Positions 34,281-46,987 of a DNA stretch of 64,000 bases are shown piece by piece (the first letter of the stretch is position 1; every line of letters begins with the position of its first letter). Source of the stretch: Hofstenia miamia (lineage: Eukaryota > Xenacoelomorpha > Acoela). The notes below the pieces were generated by a model. That model worked only from the letters and a program-made list of their open reading frames with translations, ran no database searches and was not told where the DNA came from. The position numbers and the translations under genes are program-made. The stretch spans positions 708,977 through 772,976 of the forward strand of contig SCFE01000063.1 in assembly GCA_004352715.1 (NCBI GenBank), in the 5' to 3' direction.

Positions 34281-34460
34281 TCAATTTTGAGCGGTTAGGG
34301 CTGGTTCATATTCGGTTTGAGAAAACATGGGTGTTTCCAAAAATGAATGTGTTTCTACATCTGCTGTTTCATAATTGGCTTTCGCTGCGTATGTCCTAGG
34401 GCTCTGTGGGGTTAGAATTTTATTGGTTCCAATCCTATTTAGTTTCATTAGATATAGACC
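34281..34460 (-). CDS. Candidate 3'-terminal exon, unidentified
   Basis: The minus strand encodes about 60 residues ending at a TGA (34281), with a balanced, non-AT-driven composition. It includes a basic start (KGHGLYLMKLNRIG), TPQSPRTYAAKANYETADVE and then a polar, acidic tail ending ALTAQN. A pyrimidine-poor but usable acceptor (TTGTATAG) lies just upstream, and AATAAA lies 55 bp beyond the stop. This looks like the cytoplasmic or C-terminal tail of a larger protein. I do not recognise the family and found no upstream exon. It may be a chance frame. Confidence 0.3.
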   Translation of the reverse strand, partial: GLYLMKLNRIGTNKILTPQSPRTYAAKANYETADVETHSFLETPMFSQTEYEPALTAQN

Positions 34461-34478
34461 ATGTCCCTTCCTATACAA

Positions 34479-36990
34479 TCAGTTCAAATTTTTTTTTTCC
34501 AAAGGTCCCACGGCATAACTTATATTTGATATCCTGACATCCGTTGTCTAAAAATGACGGCGACGTAGAACATAAAGCTTTTTAGTAATATTGAGTATGA
34601 TTCTGCTTTTGAGGTCCATTTAGCTTTTACTTCACAGACCTTCATGCATTTTCATGAATAAATCTCAGACTTTCTTGGTACATTTGGTGAAATTTTATTG
34701 AGTTACATGCACCTATAAAGGAATACAACAAAATTGCTAATTAGTGCCTCTAAGTTCAAAGATATTGAGATTTACGTCAAATCTGATATGCTTGCTTTAT
34801 ATCTCTATTGTAGTTTTCTAATAAAAGCATAACCAAAGCTATGCCATTGTATACAAATTGATATGAGAATGAAATTTTCTCCTAAGCACAAATTGGCTTT
34901 TACCTTATCCGAAATCAAATGTGTAGAACAGTTGTAGCACATTATTGCATATCAAGTTCAATAATATCATTTATTCATTCCCTGAAATGTAAATGGAGCA
35001 GGCATGACAGTCCCCAATCTGAATGATTTAAAGCTGTTTCAAACTATTATCGTATAGAACTTATCTTTTTAAGGGCGTGTTTGATATCACTTTTTGAATT
35101 TTATATAAATATACTCAGTCATTTTGGTGCTAGTTTACAGCAACTTACCAACGCCTCTGACCCAGATCTAAAGTCTTATATTAGCATCCGTCCTTCAGAA
35201 GATGGAATTTATTATGTTCGCAATTTATGGATCTATTTTCTTGATTTATTGGTGAAATTGACCTGTTTACAATTATTTAATGTCCCCTGGTGACTCATTG
35301 ACCCCTTAACTCAGTTCAGAATTTTTATTAGTGTAGGACATTAAAATAACACACTTCGCGCAATAATGGTGTTTAGTACATAGAATTTCAATTACTTTTA
35401 GGCTACCAGTGCGAGGCTTAGTTATTTACAAATTTCAGCCTCAATTGGCGGAGGACTTCAAGTATCTTTATTAACTCCTTATTTCATGTAACAAATCGGC
35501 CATTGTCTGAAGTAAATAGATAATACCACCGTGCTTTTGCTTTTTCGATAAATGTTTTGCATTTTTAGCTTGCTGTAAGTGGAAATGTTAATACCTGAAA
35601 GTGCAGATTTGTGCTTTTTTATTTGAAATAACTTTTGAATGTATAATTTGATAACCAGAATCAAAACAGCCGCTTTTTATTGGCGCAAATTCAATTTTCA
35701 CGGAGCAAGCGCAACTCAGACGGGGATAGAAATTTAATTAAAATTTGAAATTATCACATATTGGATTTCAGCTGGCTTAACGTAATTTCTTTGTCTTTTA
35801 TCCACTAGGCTTTGTTGAATTCATGTGCCTCTTTTGATTTGTATAAGTCAATTAGCTAAGCCATTAATATTCTAATTTTCTCATTCAATGCCACCCATGA
35901 CTAATTTCTTTTGTTTTGCGATCATCATTTATATTGATGTTATTCTACGTCTTCCTAGCAGATTCCATGCTCATAATTCTTACAGAACTGGCTATTGGCT
36001 CTTCTTTAAATATCATGTATGCGATGTTTTAGTAAATTTAGCACATTTTTTTTCGTACGCGTAACATAAGCCCTTTCAGATTTCTATGTCAAATACTCCT
36101 TTTTATCGTTTTTTAGAGTGATTTTAAAAACTCATCTTGACGTCTTTTGGAATTGAAACGGTTGGCTATAATTAGACAAAAGCATTTGTTTTATTTATAT
36201 AAATAGCTGATGATTTTGAATTTTAAAGCAATTCATAGAATTGTTGAAGTTCTGTTTGTTTAGAGCTGAAATCATTCAATAAGTCTCGCGGTTGTATTGA
36301 GAATGACGCTGTTGCCTATTTATAATTCAACAAGGAGGAAATTTGTTCCACTAGGCAAGCTTTGAAGTTGAATACATTGTTTAACTCTTCATCGTGCTCT
36401 TTGTATACTCTATTCTCAAACTAGTTTATTCTATATGCATCGATAATTAAATGTCTTTGCCATAATTTTACTCGTCAATATATAAATTCAATCCTAATGA
36501 AATCACATATAGAGCCAAAATTTGAAAGCTTGGAAAATTTTGAACCAACTACACCAACCCGATTAATTTTTGCTTTCAGATACAGAAACATTTATTTTAT
36601 TGATAGGAATTATTATTGTGGTCGTAATAATTATGGAAATCTGTAGTTTTGACAAAAGTTATTCGATTAATCGGCGCATTCAGTTTGAAAAATATGAAGT
36701 ACTCGATTTGAAAAAAACATTTGTAAATAACCTTCTAGTTTCTTCTTTGTCGGCTGTATGGAAAGTACACAAGTAATTAATAAATTAATGGGCAACAAAC
36801 TTATTTTGAGACATTACATTCCTCACCAATTATGCGTCGCATTCTTCTGAATTTCTGTTTTCATACATCGCCAAAAGTTAACCAATTATCGTTTAATCGG
36901 TAACGATATGTAAAATTGATCGCTTAATCGTAGTTGCCCTAATTTTTACCAAAAGTACTCATTAACAAATCTTCGTAATTATAACCTTTC
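34479..36990. other. AT-rich non-coding stretch
   Basis: No gene is recognised. A frame at 36578-36776 (plus) follows a good-looking acceptor (TTTTGCTTTCAG) and encodes a hydrophobic segment (FILLIGIIIVVVIIMEI), but AT-rich DNA gives such segments by chance. An ATCG-rich patch lies at 36885-36935. Confidence 0.4.
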
Positions 36991-37111
36991 AGGCCTGTTA
37001 CCCCTGGCGGGTATTCGGGAAGGTTTAGATAAATAGAATTTAATTGCTATACTCATAAAATTAATGCCTCCAAAAGCCCCGCCTATTACCCGCCAAGTGT
37101 AACTGAGGCCT
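36991..37111. mobile_element. Small foldback MITE with GGCGGGTA arms
   Basis: AGGCCTGTTACCCCTGGCGG (36991-37010, continuing GTATTCGGG) aligns with the reverse complement of 37075-37111, which starts AGGCCTCAGTTACACTTGG and continues CGGGTAATAGGCGGGG. The arms are about 30 bp each around a 50-bp AT-rich middle. The arms are much more GC-rich than the surroundings. The target duplication is unclear. Confidence 0.65.
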
Positions 37112-40100
37112 AAGCAATGCATTACTTATGTTTTTTTGAATTGCTGCTTCTCAATGCAAATTTATATTTAAAAATATAAATTTTTCTTTGAGTTTTATTG
37201 ACCTGATAAAATTTCTATTATTAAACATTGTAAATATTAGTGTTAAAGGTTGAATAAACCTTTCAAGAATTTTTTGTAAAATTGAACTTTTATATTTACT
37301 AAAATTCAGTAGACCGTCTGTTTGGAATCATTATGAAAAGTGGCTCGACTTAATCATTGTGATAAGTCATAATAATGAGATGTTGTCATCAGACGATTTT
37401 ATCATTAATTATGTGTTATGATCAATTAGTTCCTTAATTGAAATAATTGATTCTTGCCATGTTCAACATGTTGCCGGAATGGCGAAAAACATTTAATAAT
37501 AACAAAAATGGATCTATTTTGAAGAGGTGTAATTACTTATCAGTAGAACGTTTGTTTGATTTTGTTCGAAGCAAAGAATGTGCTGCATCGATACGCCCAT
37601 GTAGTCAGAGTTATATGTCTGAGAAGTTTGCATTCGAGTTTTTTATTTCTCTCAAAATCGCTAAGAATTACATTGAGGCAGAACTAATCGATTGCATTTA
37701 GAATTAATTAACAGGTAATAAGCGCGAAGTTTCTTTGATGTTCCAATCGCTATTTTCTCTTATGTAGAACATATTTTATTTAAAGAATTGTCTAAGATAG
37801 TAAGGTTTCCATTTAGAAATAAATACTTATTGGCATTACCAAAAGTTCATTCCATTTTGTTTGGTTTTAGATTCAATCAACTACCAGATTTCCTTTTGAA
37901 GCGCAAAAAATTTAAAAGATTTCTAAACCCTAAATTTGTGTTCTGAATAAATTTCCGATGCTATTCGAATAACCATTTGTCAATAGCCGATAGACATATT
38001 TTTGCAAATCTTCTCAAGCCCCATTTTTAATTCTGAGAATATGAGCTTCTCTAAGCCCACTATATTAGCGAAAAACCTTAATTTGCAAATAAATTTGCTA
38101 TCGTACATTGTAGCAATATTTTAAGCGTGTTTAAAACTGTTTAAAATGGAAGCAAATGTGAGTGTTTTTTTGTGAAATTTTGTTTTCTTTTTACTGTTTT
38201 TGTTGTTTTAGCAATTTAAAAAGGTTTTTTCTCAACCACTTTTAGTAACGACTTATTTAGGTTCGATTTTATTAAGACGATGTTAAAAAAGTTCCCAACT
38301 AAAACTATTTTTACGGCCGTTTAGCCTTAATAAATCAGTTGCTAAATGTTCTCAGGAGCATTTTTGGGATGTGTGTGAATTACGCGAACGTAATTAAAGC
38401 TCAGTAAACTCCATCACCTAAGTATATATCAGTGGAAAGGCGTGGTCAACTCAGCTGCGCTTCGAATCCGTTATCACCTTTACAGATCGACAATATATTC
38501 AAATTATTATTTCAGTCTCCTTTTCGCACACTGCTTTCAAAAGCGGGAATTTGTAGGTAATTCACAAATTAGATTTGCCATCAATTTATTAACGGCATTC
38601 ATTAATGTTTAAAATTTGTGTCATTCACACTGGTAACTGGCGCCTTTCCATCTTGGTTTTTGTACTGTAGATTGATAAATTGATTTCCTTTTTAGTCAGT
38701 CTATACCATCCTTTAATCGCTTTCCGTGCTGCGGCATCGATCGACAGGCAGCCATTCGCTTATTAAAGAGGTGTGCTAAAGTTTATAGTGTTTTTGCATT
38801 CTTAATTTAAATTCACTTTCCAGTGTGTATAATATATCGTGTAATTGCATGATTGCAATCAAATAATGTTCAACGCTAATATCAAATTGTCCTCTATTGG
38901 TGAGATTTTTCTCGTCTTTTAGATAGGATAGTGTTGAAAATATTTTTTTTAAATTTTACGCTTTTAAGAATACTTTTTTGTCTTGAGTTCTTCCATTTTT
39001 AAATTGAGAATCAGAGTATAATGTATCTGCTGTGTAAAATGCAGTGCTTCGGAGCAGACCCAAATATGAGGCTTCTCCCGCTTCGGCAGATTTCTATCAG
39101 AATTGAGCTCAGGGGTTGTTGTCTATCAATTGCTTCAGCTTACGCTCCATTCCGATCTGGGTTGAAATATATTCAGAAATATGAATATTTGCGGATTTTT
39201 GTGAACTTGTTGATTTTTTTCAAATTTTAGTAATTTTTAAAATTTTAACGAATTTGTATAAATTTTGTGTAACACTAAGCTCTTCGTGGAAAAAAAATAA
39301 ACATAGCTTTCAAAAAGGCTTTGGAGCTGTGCTGTGCTGTGCTATAAACATCTGGCTACGGTTCTAGCGGCTGCTCCGGCTGCATTTTATATGTTGAAGC
39401 CCTGTTAAAATGTTTGAGTGCACGCTATGTAGAAACGATTAGATATACAACCAGATCACGGTATTGGTTGGCTCTCCTTGGTGAAAAATGCAGAGACAAC
39501 AACAGTTAATTAGGATCATTAATCAGAATAGATGAATAGCAAGCAGACACCTTTGACAGAGGCTGAGCCACTTGAATAAAACCGCAATGTTTTCGAAACC
39601 TAATATAATTTCATTTTCGCATTTTCTGTGCACATTGCCTGCTTGCCATGCTTAAACACTAAAAAATCATTCAAACAGTGTGCTCAACTGAATTAAAATC
39701 CAGACAATTTCAGTTTTACATTTCAGTTTTTCGTTTAAATTATTTCTATGCGCCGAAGGGCGTTCTTTTAAAATGAAACCGTTTCCACTTTTGAAAAATT
39801 TTCTCAAGGTTTATTATTAAATTAGAAATTCCAACTATTGGTGAATGTGCTTGAATGTACTAAAGTTTATTGTGCCTGAAGTACGTGAAAAGATTAACTA
39901 TTTTTCATTGAAAACTTAGATTCTTTAAAATTGTTTTAAATTTCCTCCATACCTAATGTTGAAGTAGTGAGGTCGAGAGTCCATGAGAGCAAGAACCCAA
40001 ACTCATTGAGGCATGCCATGTGCAAATTAGCTTCCTCTCATTATTGTTTATACCCATTCGTTATTGTTACATGGTGGAATTTAATGTAACGTAAAACTAA

Positions 40101-41351
40101 CCAGGAAGGCTATTTCATTCATTCAGAATGAGATAAATTCTAACAGAATTTCTAGTTTGTTCTGGTAATATCCTAAATAGAAAATCTATTTAATTTTTTT
40201 AATTTTGGAAGTAGGTGAAAAGGAATGTGACACAAAATATCTAAGCCTTTAAAACATGTGGCTGTATTGTGTTTTCACAAGAGCGCTCCGCCAAGAGCGC
40301 TCCGCACATTTACATTTTGATTGACACAAATAGACATGAAATTCAATGACTGTTTTAATGAAGTTTTACATTTCTAAATGAATTCAGTTTCAGTTTTGAT
40401 TAATACATTTCAATATCCTTAATTTCAGTTTCAGGGTTTAGGTGCAGTTTTAGTTAAACACACTAGCTGTCACCTGACATAATCCAATTCAGAATTAGTT
40501 AGTGGAGGTCCTCCTTCTCAAGGCATCAGGAGCCCAAAAGACCTCAGATCGAATAATGTTAAATTGAATTTTTTGAAAATGGCAAGTTTTTGAGTTTGAG
40601 TGTTTTTTTTCAATAACCATTTCGTAATAATGTTGTTATTATACAACATTGGTGTTTCGTATCTAATGAGTGAAACTAGGTTTCAAATGTTGAGCACTAT
40701 TGCAATTGTGTAATACATTATTTTATTTTATTAGAAAGCCCTAATTATGTATATATTCAATGTATTATAAGAATTCACTCAAAATCGAATGTTTTAAATG
40801 GATTATTGAAATTAAATATCATTTTTCCAAGATTAAAAATTATTTTCCTAACAGACAGCATGTGTCATTCTCTGTACTCGTTGTGTAGCGCGGTTTGATT
40901 TTTGGTATAATTGACAGTTCCAATTTAAAAGGCGCTAATCCCAAAAATGATCAATGTGTCAATTTGAGTAAATGAAGTTTTGATGCGATGGTAAGCACGT
41001 CCATCAAAGTGATTGCTACGTGAGTTTACTTCGTGCTCACCAAGGACAGATTTTTTAATTTGGTGCCATTGACATTATTAACACGTTGAGATTCCTAAAT
41101 TAAAATACAATCATTTTTACATTTTTTTGTTTACCAGACGACATGTGCATTGAATGCATAGTGCTTAATTTCACTGAAAACAGGTATCAAACTTTTAAAA
41201 CTTTAAAAACTTCTGTTTATATGCATTGTTCTTATCTTGTATCTAATTTTTTAATTACACCTGATTTAAAAAGTGTTGCTATCAGGGTTTACACAACTAT
41301 GGAAAGCAGGTAAATAAGAAGTATGAAATTTACTTTGCAAAAGATATCACT
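37112..41351. other. AT-rich non-coding stretch
   Basis: No gene is recognised. A GCTGT pentanucleotide run lies at 39326-39343, and a doubled CAAGAGCGCTCCGC lies near 40278-40306. Confidence 0.45.
39326..39343. repeat. (GCTGT)n short tandem repeat
   Basis: About 3.6 perfect units of five bases. Confidence 0.8.
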
Positions 41352-41631
41352 GTAAATTTCGCGGTCCAGTGCGAGATGTCAATATGGTGCCCCACTCCCT
41401 ATTTTATGTATATTTTCAGTAACCGTATACTAGATACTTTTTACCAAATATTTTGTAACTGCACATAACTATTGCACCTCCAAAATTGTCTAAAAATTTT
41501 TCTAATTTTGAGAACAAAGTTTTTGTGCCCCAAATTTGTTTAATATTGCTTTATTTGTATTTTTGGAGAATAAATAACTTTTTTTGCCATTTGGGGTGCG
41601 GTGCAGCCGCACCCTCTCAGTTGATGCCACT
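41352..41631 (+). repeat. Dispersed repeat family, copy 2 (copy 1 at 18260-18614)
   Basis: See the entry at 18260-18614. This copy is about 75 bp shorter internally and ends GCAGCCGCACCCTCTCAG then TTGATGCCACT. Confidence 0.7.
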
Positions 41632-41709
41632 ATGTTTTCCACATTTCCATGTTGACATTTCCTGTTGCATTTCAATTCCTAAATGAGTTATACAAAGCTT
41701 GTTGGAAGC

Positions 41710-41785
41710 TGTTTAAATTTTGTTTTAATTGAACGTGCTCGTTGTGGAGTTTAAATGTTGTTTTAATTGAACGTACTCGAGGTGG
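41710..41785. repeat. 38-bp tandem duplication, two units
   Basis: The unit containing GTTTTAATTGAACGT(G/A)CTCG is repeated once at a 38-bp offset, with a few substitutions. Confidence 0.8.
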
Positions 41786-44753
41786 AGTCATGGCTTTCAC
41801 TCGTTCATTTGTGTTCATGTACGAAACAAATTTTTGAAGAAGCAATTTTTGAATGCGGTCACCTAACATAATTTTTAATGATTAAATATCTTTCATGTCG
41901 ATTAACACGTGGAAATAAATGGGAACCTACCTTTATTTTTCCGATTAGTGGCAATGTAGTGTAGATTTCATTGGAGTGTTGATGTTATTTTATTAGCAAA
42001 GTTTGATAAATCAAGTGCGAATTTTAGTTCATTGCATAGAAATGATTTCTTTTAAGCAAGGTAATTGCCACTACTTAGGCGTCCTGAAAGTTGACCTTGA
42101 TATTTCCTCTTGGCCTTATTACATCATCAATTAATTATGTTTGAGAAAATGGTTTTGCTTGACAATTGTCATTGAACTTCAATCTCATTGCCAATAGTTT
42201 TTAATTACGCTAAAACTTTTGTTATTCCAACTTTTTTATTACTTTTCACTTATTGCATTTTAAATTTTATTCATTCAATGAAATTCGTCCTCATATTTCG
42301 TAAATTCACTCATCATCTATGCATGTAGTCATATAACATGACTACAACCACAATCACAATTTAGCCATTCTTCTGTATAATAACCCAAACGAATATGTGC
42401 GCATTTAACCATCATTGTTATTGCGATTTCTATTCCAACGTCTTGGATATCCTGTTGTCAAGTTAAACGCGTTTTTCATAATTTTCCTATGTTCCATTCT
42501 TCTAGATTTTTGTAATATCTATTAAATTTAATAGCCCGTATTTGAAGACCTTGCGGTGTAGTGGATTATTTAAGATACACTAATCAGTAATTTAATAGTG
42601 TCTCCTGTCTTTTTGCTCTTATTATGGTTTTGTTTTTCGGAACTTTGATTTATTAAATAAAATTTCCCCTTAGAATTTATTATGGGATTTGTACTGAGCG
42701 GACCCAATAATGTAGAAAAAATCTTACATGGCGGACCGAAGAATCTCAAGCCCGTACAAAGTGGACAAAATTTCAATAATAATATTGGCGTTTCTTCCTG
42801 CAGAAAGCCATATTCACGAAGATATTTTTGTTGATGAATTGGGACATCAGCTTTAAAAACGTTTCGCAAATTGGCCCTTAAGCACATAATTGAAGTGTAA
42901 TATTCATTGCCGAAATGCCATGTATCATGTTATTGAGTAGAGCTTTGGTCGTACTTTCTATGTTTGTTTAAAGCCAAAAACCTAAGCGTCATTTTCTATA
43001 GAAAAAGTGAATAATTTTTTCCAAATGTTTGCAAATGAATAGAGAAATTCTGACACCTATTTAACTAAAATACCGTTCATCATTCTAAATAGTATTTAAT
43101 GTCTTCTTGCAATTTGGAATGTTAAGTGTTCTTTTTTACATTACCTAACAGCTTTTTCCTACTTGAAGCTCTTATTTTCTTCCCTACAAGCTTCAGAAGA
43201 GAGCACTTAGTGCCACCTTTGCATTTATTATATGCAATTATGCATGCGTAATTTATTTCAATCTACTTTGATTTTTGACCGTTTTACCATTCTACTTAAA
43301 AATCATTTTTTATATGTGAATACCTTCGACCTTTTCTGTCTATAGGTTAGCATTTCAGTGGAATATATCGCTTAATTAAGCGCTTCACGAATTTACATAA
43401 TCGTTCAATTCTTGCTGCGGCTTGCGCTGATTCGCGATAGCTTTCACAGAACAGTTTCTTTATACTATAAGTGGACGACATCAATTTTGAGTAAGTCGAT
43501 AGTTTTTTAAATATTTTTCCTTAATTTTTTGTCCTTTATATTTAAGACATTTTACAGAATATTAATATTCTCCTTATTGCATATCATGTTTTTTACTGTT
43601 GCATTAACATTGACTTACAATCCCAATATACGATATTGAAGAGTCACATTTTTCTACTTAAAAATGTAAATTAACTCCATGTCCCATATAAATATTTACT
43701 TCATAAATTTAATCAAATTTAAAGACAGTGATATATTTTGGTATACAAAGTAATCATTCTTGCCTGTCCCATGCCACTGCACTAGTCAAAAGATTAATCT
43801 CTTGTCGGATTAAAAATGTGTAAATTATCATGTAGAAGAACTTCTCAAATTTTGCTCATTTTAGTACAAAACCTTGACACATGTGGTTTCCAAATGAGGC
43901 AAGTTTTTTCTTTCCAAGTCTGTTAAGCTGATATCTTTGGCTAATAAATCTCAGAGCATCCAGTTATTTTCTATGTTGGATTTTTAGTGAATTTTTTCAG
44001 TTTAAAGATGTGGGATAATCAATTTACAGTTATACCATGAACAATTTTATTAGGCATCCTATTGTCCAATCAAATAAAAAATGTGTTTTAATCACACCTA
44101 GTTGTATTGAATTTGAAATGAATAGGTATGTGAAGAGATTGTCGCAGGCCTGAAATGTTTCATGCTCTTGTTAATTAGTAAATTCCTACGCTCGTCAACT
44201 TCAGTGCTGTTTGAATTTTAATGGGAATCCATTTGTTGACTTGAAATTCCGTCTAGTGAATTAGTTTTAATTTAGCTTTTCACAAAAATTCTAATTCTAG
44301 CATTGCCACTTGACCTTTTTCTTTGGCCCACATTTAAAAGCTTTCTGCTTGATTTTTATTTTTACCACGCTTCACTCTCTTACTTCTGATTACCTGTCGT
44401 TCGTTGTTACGTGAGTGCTTTAAATGCGAGGAAATGTTTCCTACCGCTACTCTCTGATTATTCTCAAACTCTTTAATCCAATTTCTTCCCTTACCTCCTC
44501 CATTATGTGGTTTCTATTCTAAATTTCCTGCACGTGTACTTGTTATTGTGTTACCGATTTTAGCAGCATTGCATAATGAATATCTTCAATTGCCTCTCTA
44601 ACCTATATATTTGAAAGGTTGTTGGACATTTTTCGCAATTTCGAACACGATTTCGTTGCATTGCATCCATATATTCTTGAACAAAAAATGCGTTTTTATT
44701 AGTTTTTAGTATTTAGTAAGTCAAAGGGTTGGTATGTTGTAAACGCTCTTTAC
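41786..44753. other. AT-rich non-coding stretch
   Basis: No firm gene. A minus-strand frame at 42570-42887 is discussed as a weak finding. A 9-bp perfect stem with a 5-base loop lies at 42324-42346. Confidence 0.4.
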
Positions 44754-45178
44754 TCCTTTCAAGTCTGAACCTAGGTAATTTAATTTTTATTATAAAAACT
44801 GTATGATGCATATTTAGTAGGCTATATTTAAAACCTCAGATGACTTTTTTATGATTTTATAAAAATAATAAATTCAAACAGATCATCCAAAAAGTAAACA
44901 CAGTATTTTAAATAAATAATGAAACAAAAACAATGCTGATTTTACTTATTATTTGTGTAAATATAAGCAAAATACATAGAGCAAAAATAAACAGGTGCTT
45001 ACCGAATGGGATAAATAAACAAATAATGATGTCATGACTATGGAACTGACACTAGAAATTGCCTCGGTCTCCAAAATGACTAATAGGATGTATTTGAATG
45101 GGATATAGGGATTAATGGTTCCCGTTAGGCTCATGTAAACATTAGCGGGAACTATAGTTCCCGTTCGACTCGAAAGGG
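44754..45178. mobile_element. piggyBac-type MITE, longer copy
   Basis: The left end TCCTTTCAAGTCTGAACC and right end GTTCGACTCGAAAGGG form the same imperfect inverted termini as the intact copy at 46988. The right flank is TTAA (45179-45182). The left flank is TTAC, so both the target site and the first base of the element have mutated. About 300 bp of interior are absent from the shorter copy. An 18-bp perfect palindrome, CGGGAACTATAGTTCCCG, lies at 45146-45163. No transposase is present. The superfamily is assigned from TTAA plus CCC...GGG ends. Confidence 0.75.
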
Positions 45179-45207
45179 TTAAAAAATCTGTATTTGAATG
45201 GGATATA
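45091..45207. repeat. 100-bp repeat unit, 1.2 copies
   Basis: The unit starts TATTTGAATGGGATATA. It spans the right end of the piggyBac-type element and 12 bp of flank, then begins again at 45191 before diverging. Confidence 0.75.
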
Positions 45208-45231
45208 AAATGTTTTTTCTAAATTTATATA

Positions 45232-45232
45232 N
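45232..45232. other. Single-N contig join
   Basis: The sequence just left of the N (TTCTAAATTTATATA) recurs at 47259-47273 after the second MITE, so this join again sits at a repeat. Confidence 0.75.
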
Positions 45233-45368
45233 TCGACACGACTAGAACGTTGTATTCTACTCTGACTTGAAACAAAAAAACAAAGCCCAATCCTAACACG
45301 AAAGTATGCGTATTTTACTGCATACCCAATCAAAATCAATTGAGCAAGTTTTATTATTGTTCACCAAG

Positions 45369-45395
45369 TACTATTAAGCTCATAGCTTAATAGTA
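45369..45395. repeat. Perfect 12-bp hairpin, 3-base loop
   Basis: TACTATTAAGCT is followed by CAT and then its exact reverse complement. No terminator or element context is evident. Confidence 0.7.
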
Positions 45396-45863
45396 GCATT
45401 TACTGCTTCACAATTAGGGGAGATGAACTATAACTACTTGCTAAAATGAAGCCCTGATCCGAACCCCAACCTTAAATCATGTTGTGCCGTCGCTCGAACT
45501 CAGTTTGAAACTTATTTTCAAAATGCTTTAGAAATAAGAATGGAATCTGAAAAACCTAATAAGCCTCATTTAGTAAAACTAAAAGACACCAACTTCCAGC
45601 AAACCCATTAAATAAAATGAAGACTAAGGTGTGTTTTGTGAAAAGTAATGAAGCAACATCTGTGCGATATGATTGCGAGTCGAGTGGGCTGAAATGCCAA
45701 TTTTCCAGCTCAGTGATTATCAATCTCGCGTCACGTGATAGCTGGGAAACGAAATTTAAATGGGAAACAAATGAGTTGGCGATAACAACTTAAGCATTAT
45801 TTGGCAGTATTTTGACAGTCATCTATTAAGCGAGAGGGAAGAATGCAATTGAATTAAGAAATA

Positions 45864-46088
45864 TAATAAAAATAGGTTTATTAAATTTTCAAACAGTCAG
45901 TGCGACTTTTATTCTAAATCAATTCTCCCAAAAAATTCACTTTCTGAAACAATCGAAACAACAAAAATCTTACACCTAATAAAAATAAATTTACTAAATT
46001 TTTAAGCATAGTTAGTGCGACTTTCATTCGATATCCTTTCTTCCAAAAATTCACTTTCTGTAACAATCGAAACAACAAAAATCTTACA
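45864..46088. repeat. 113-bp tandem duplication, two units
   Basis: Units start at 45864 and 45977 with TAATAAAAATA. Both contain GTGCGACTTT, TTCACTTTCTG and CAATCGAAACAACAAAAATC. They differ by scattered substitutions. Confidence 0.85.
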
Positions 46089-46636
46089 CGCAAACCTTTA
46101 TGTGACATGCAAATTTACACAAAATATTCGGTTTAGATATACGATTTAAATTAATATGAAATTAGAAAAAACATTTAAGCGGTGAGAAAGAAAAATTAAC
46201 TTTGAAAGTAACGACATTGAAAATAACGTTATTGATTACTCACTTCACTTCCTATTCTACTTTGACATTCAGGCGTGGCAATAAGACTTCGGTTTTATTC
46301 ATTAAAAATTACTCAAGGAACACCTGAGCGTGTTGAGATGCATACTTTGCGCAGCCCAATTGTCTTGGCTTAATATATACAGAACATAATATATCTTTTC
46401 AAATATACTCCTTAGAAATAGCACTTAATATTTGATACTATAATGGAAAATGATTTTTCTCAACTGTATTGGAATAAGTCCCGCAAAAATATGACATTTA
46501 TACGTTAACAACTGTCACAAACAAACTTTCCAATTTCATTTTAAGCATTAATGTGTGATTTATTCATTGACTGCACTGACCTGCTCCTGACCTGGCAAAT
46601 TAGTAACAAAGCATAACGTTAATAGTGATTATCTTG

Positions 46637-46918
46637 TTAGGTTTTCAGATAAATCTGTGGAGCTGCTTTGTAGAGAATTGAAATACTTTGTAGCTTTCGT
46701 ATAAAGGATTGTGACATTGTCCTCATCTTCGATATAGAATACTCGTTCGAATATCCAGCATGAAGCATCAATACCAAGTAAGCATTTAAAAAAGGAAAAT
46801 ATAATTTGCTTATTTGCCAGATAAAAGTAAAATAAGGGTTGAAAATCACGAACCTATATAGGAAAATTTCAACAGACAAGATAATTGCCTCCAGAGAAAT
46901 CGGTACAGAAAAAATCAA
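46637..46918 (-). CDS. Possible exon fragment, weak XK-related (XKR) resemblance
   Basis: This is an open minus-strand frame whose first half is hydrophobic (membrane-like, with NPYFTFIWQISKLYF). Its second half contains MSQSFIRKLQSI followed by KAAPQIYLKT. XK-related membrane proteins carry a conserved leucine-rich stretch leading into E(S/A)APQ(L/I), and the order here is similar. No donor site fits clearly and no neighbouring exon was found. The resemblance rests on about 20 residues and may be coincidence. Confidence 0.2.
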   Translation of the reverse strand: MIFSVPISLEAIILSVEIFLYRFVIFNPYFTFIWQISKLYFPFLNAYLVLMLHAGYSNEYSISKMRTMSQSFIRKLQSISILYKAAPQIYLKT

Positions 46919-46987
46919 TAAAATTTATAAAGATAGATTGGCAGGTTCTTCGCCATTTTCTACTAACATTTCAGTTCATCTATTTAA

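Noticed and set aside
38440-38475. CTTCGAATCC resembling a Pol III B box, possible tRNA or SINE
   Set aside because: No matching A box at the right distance and no cloverleaf folding visible.
40278-40306. Doubled CAAGAGCGCTCCGC
   Set aside because: Only two 14-bp units and no wider structure. Kept as a note rather than a feature.
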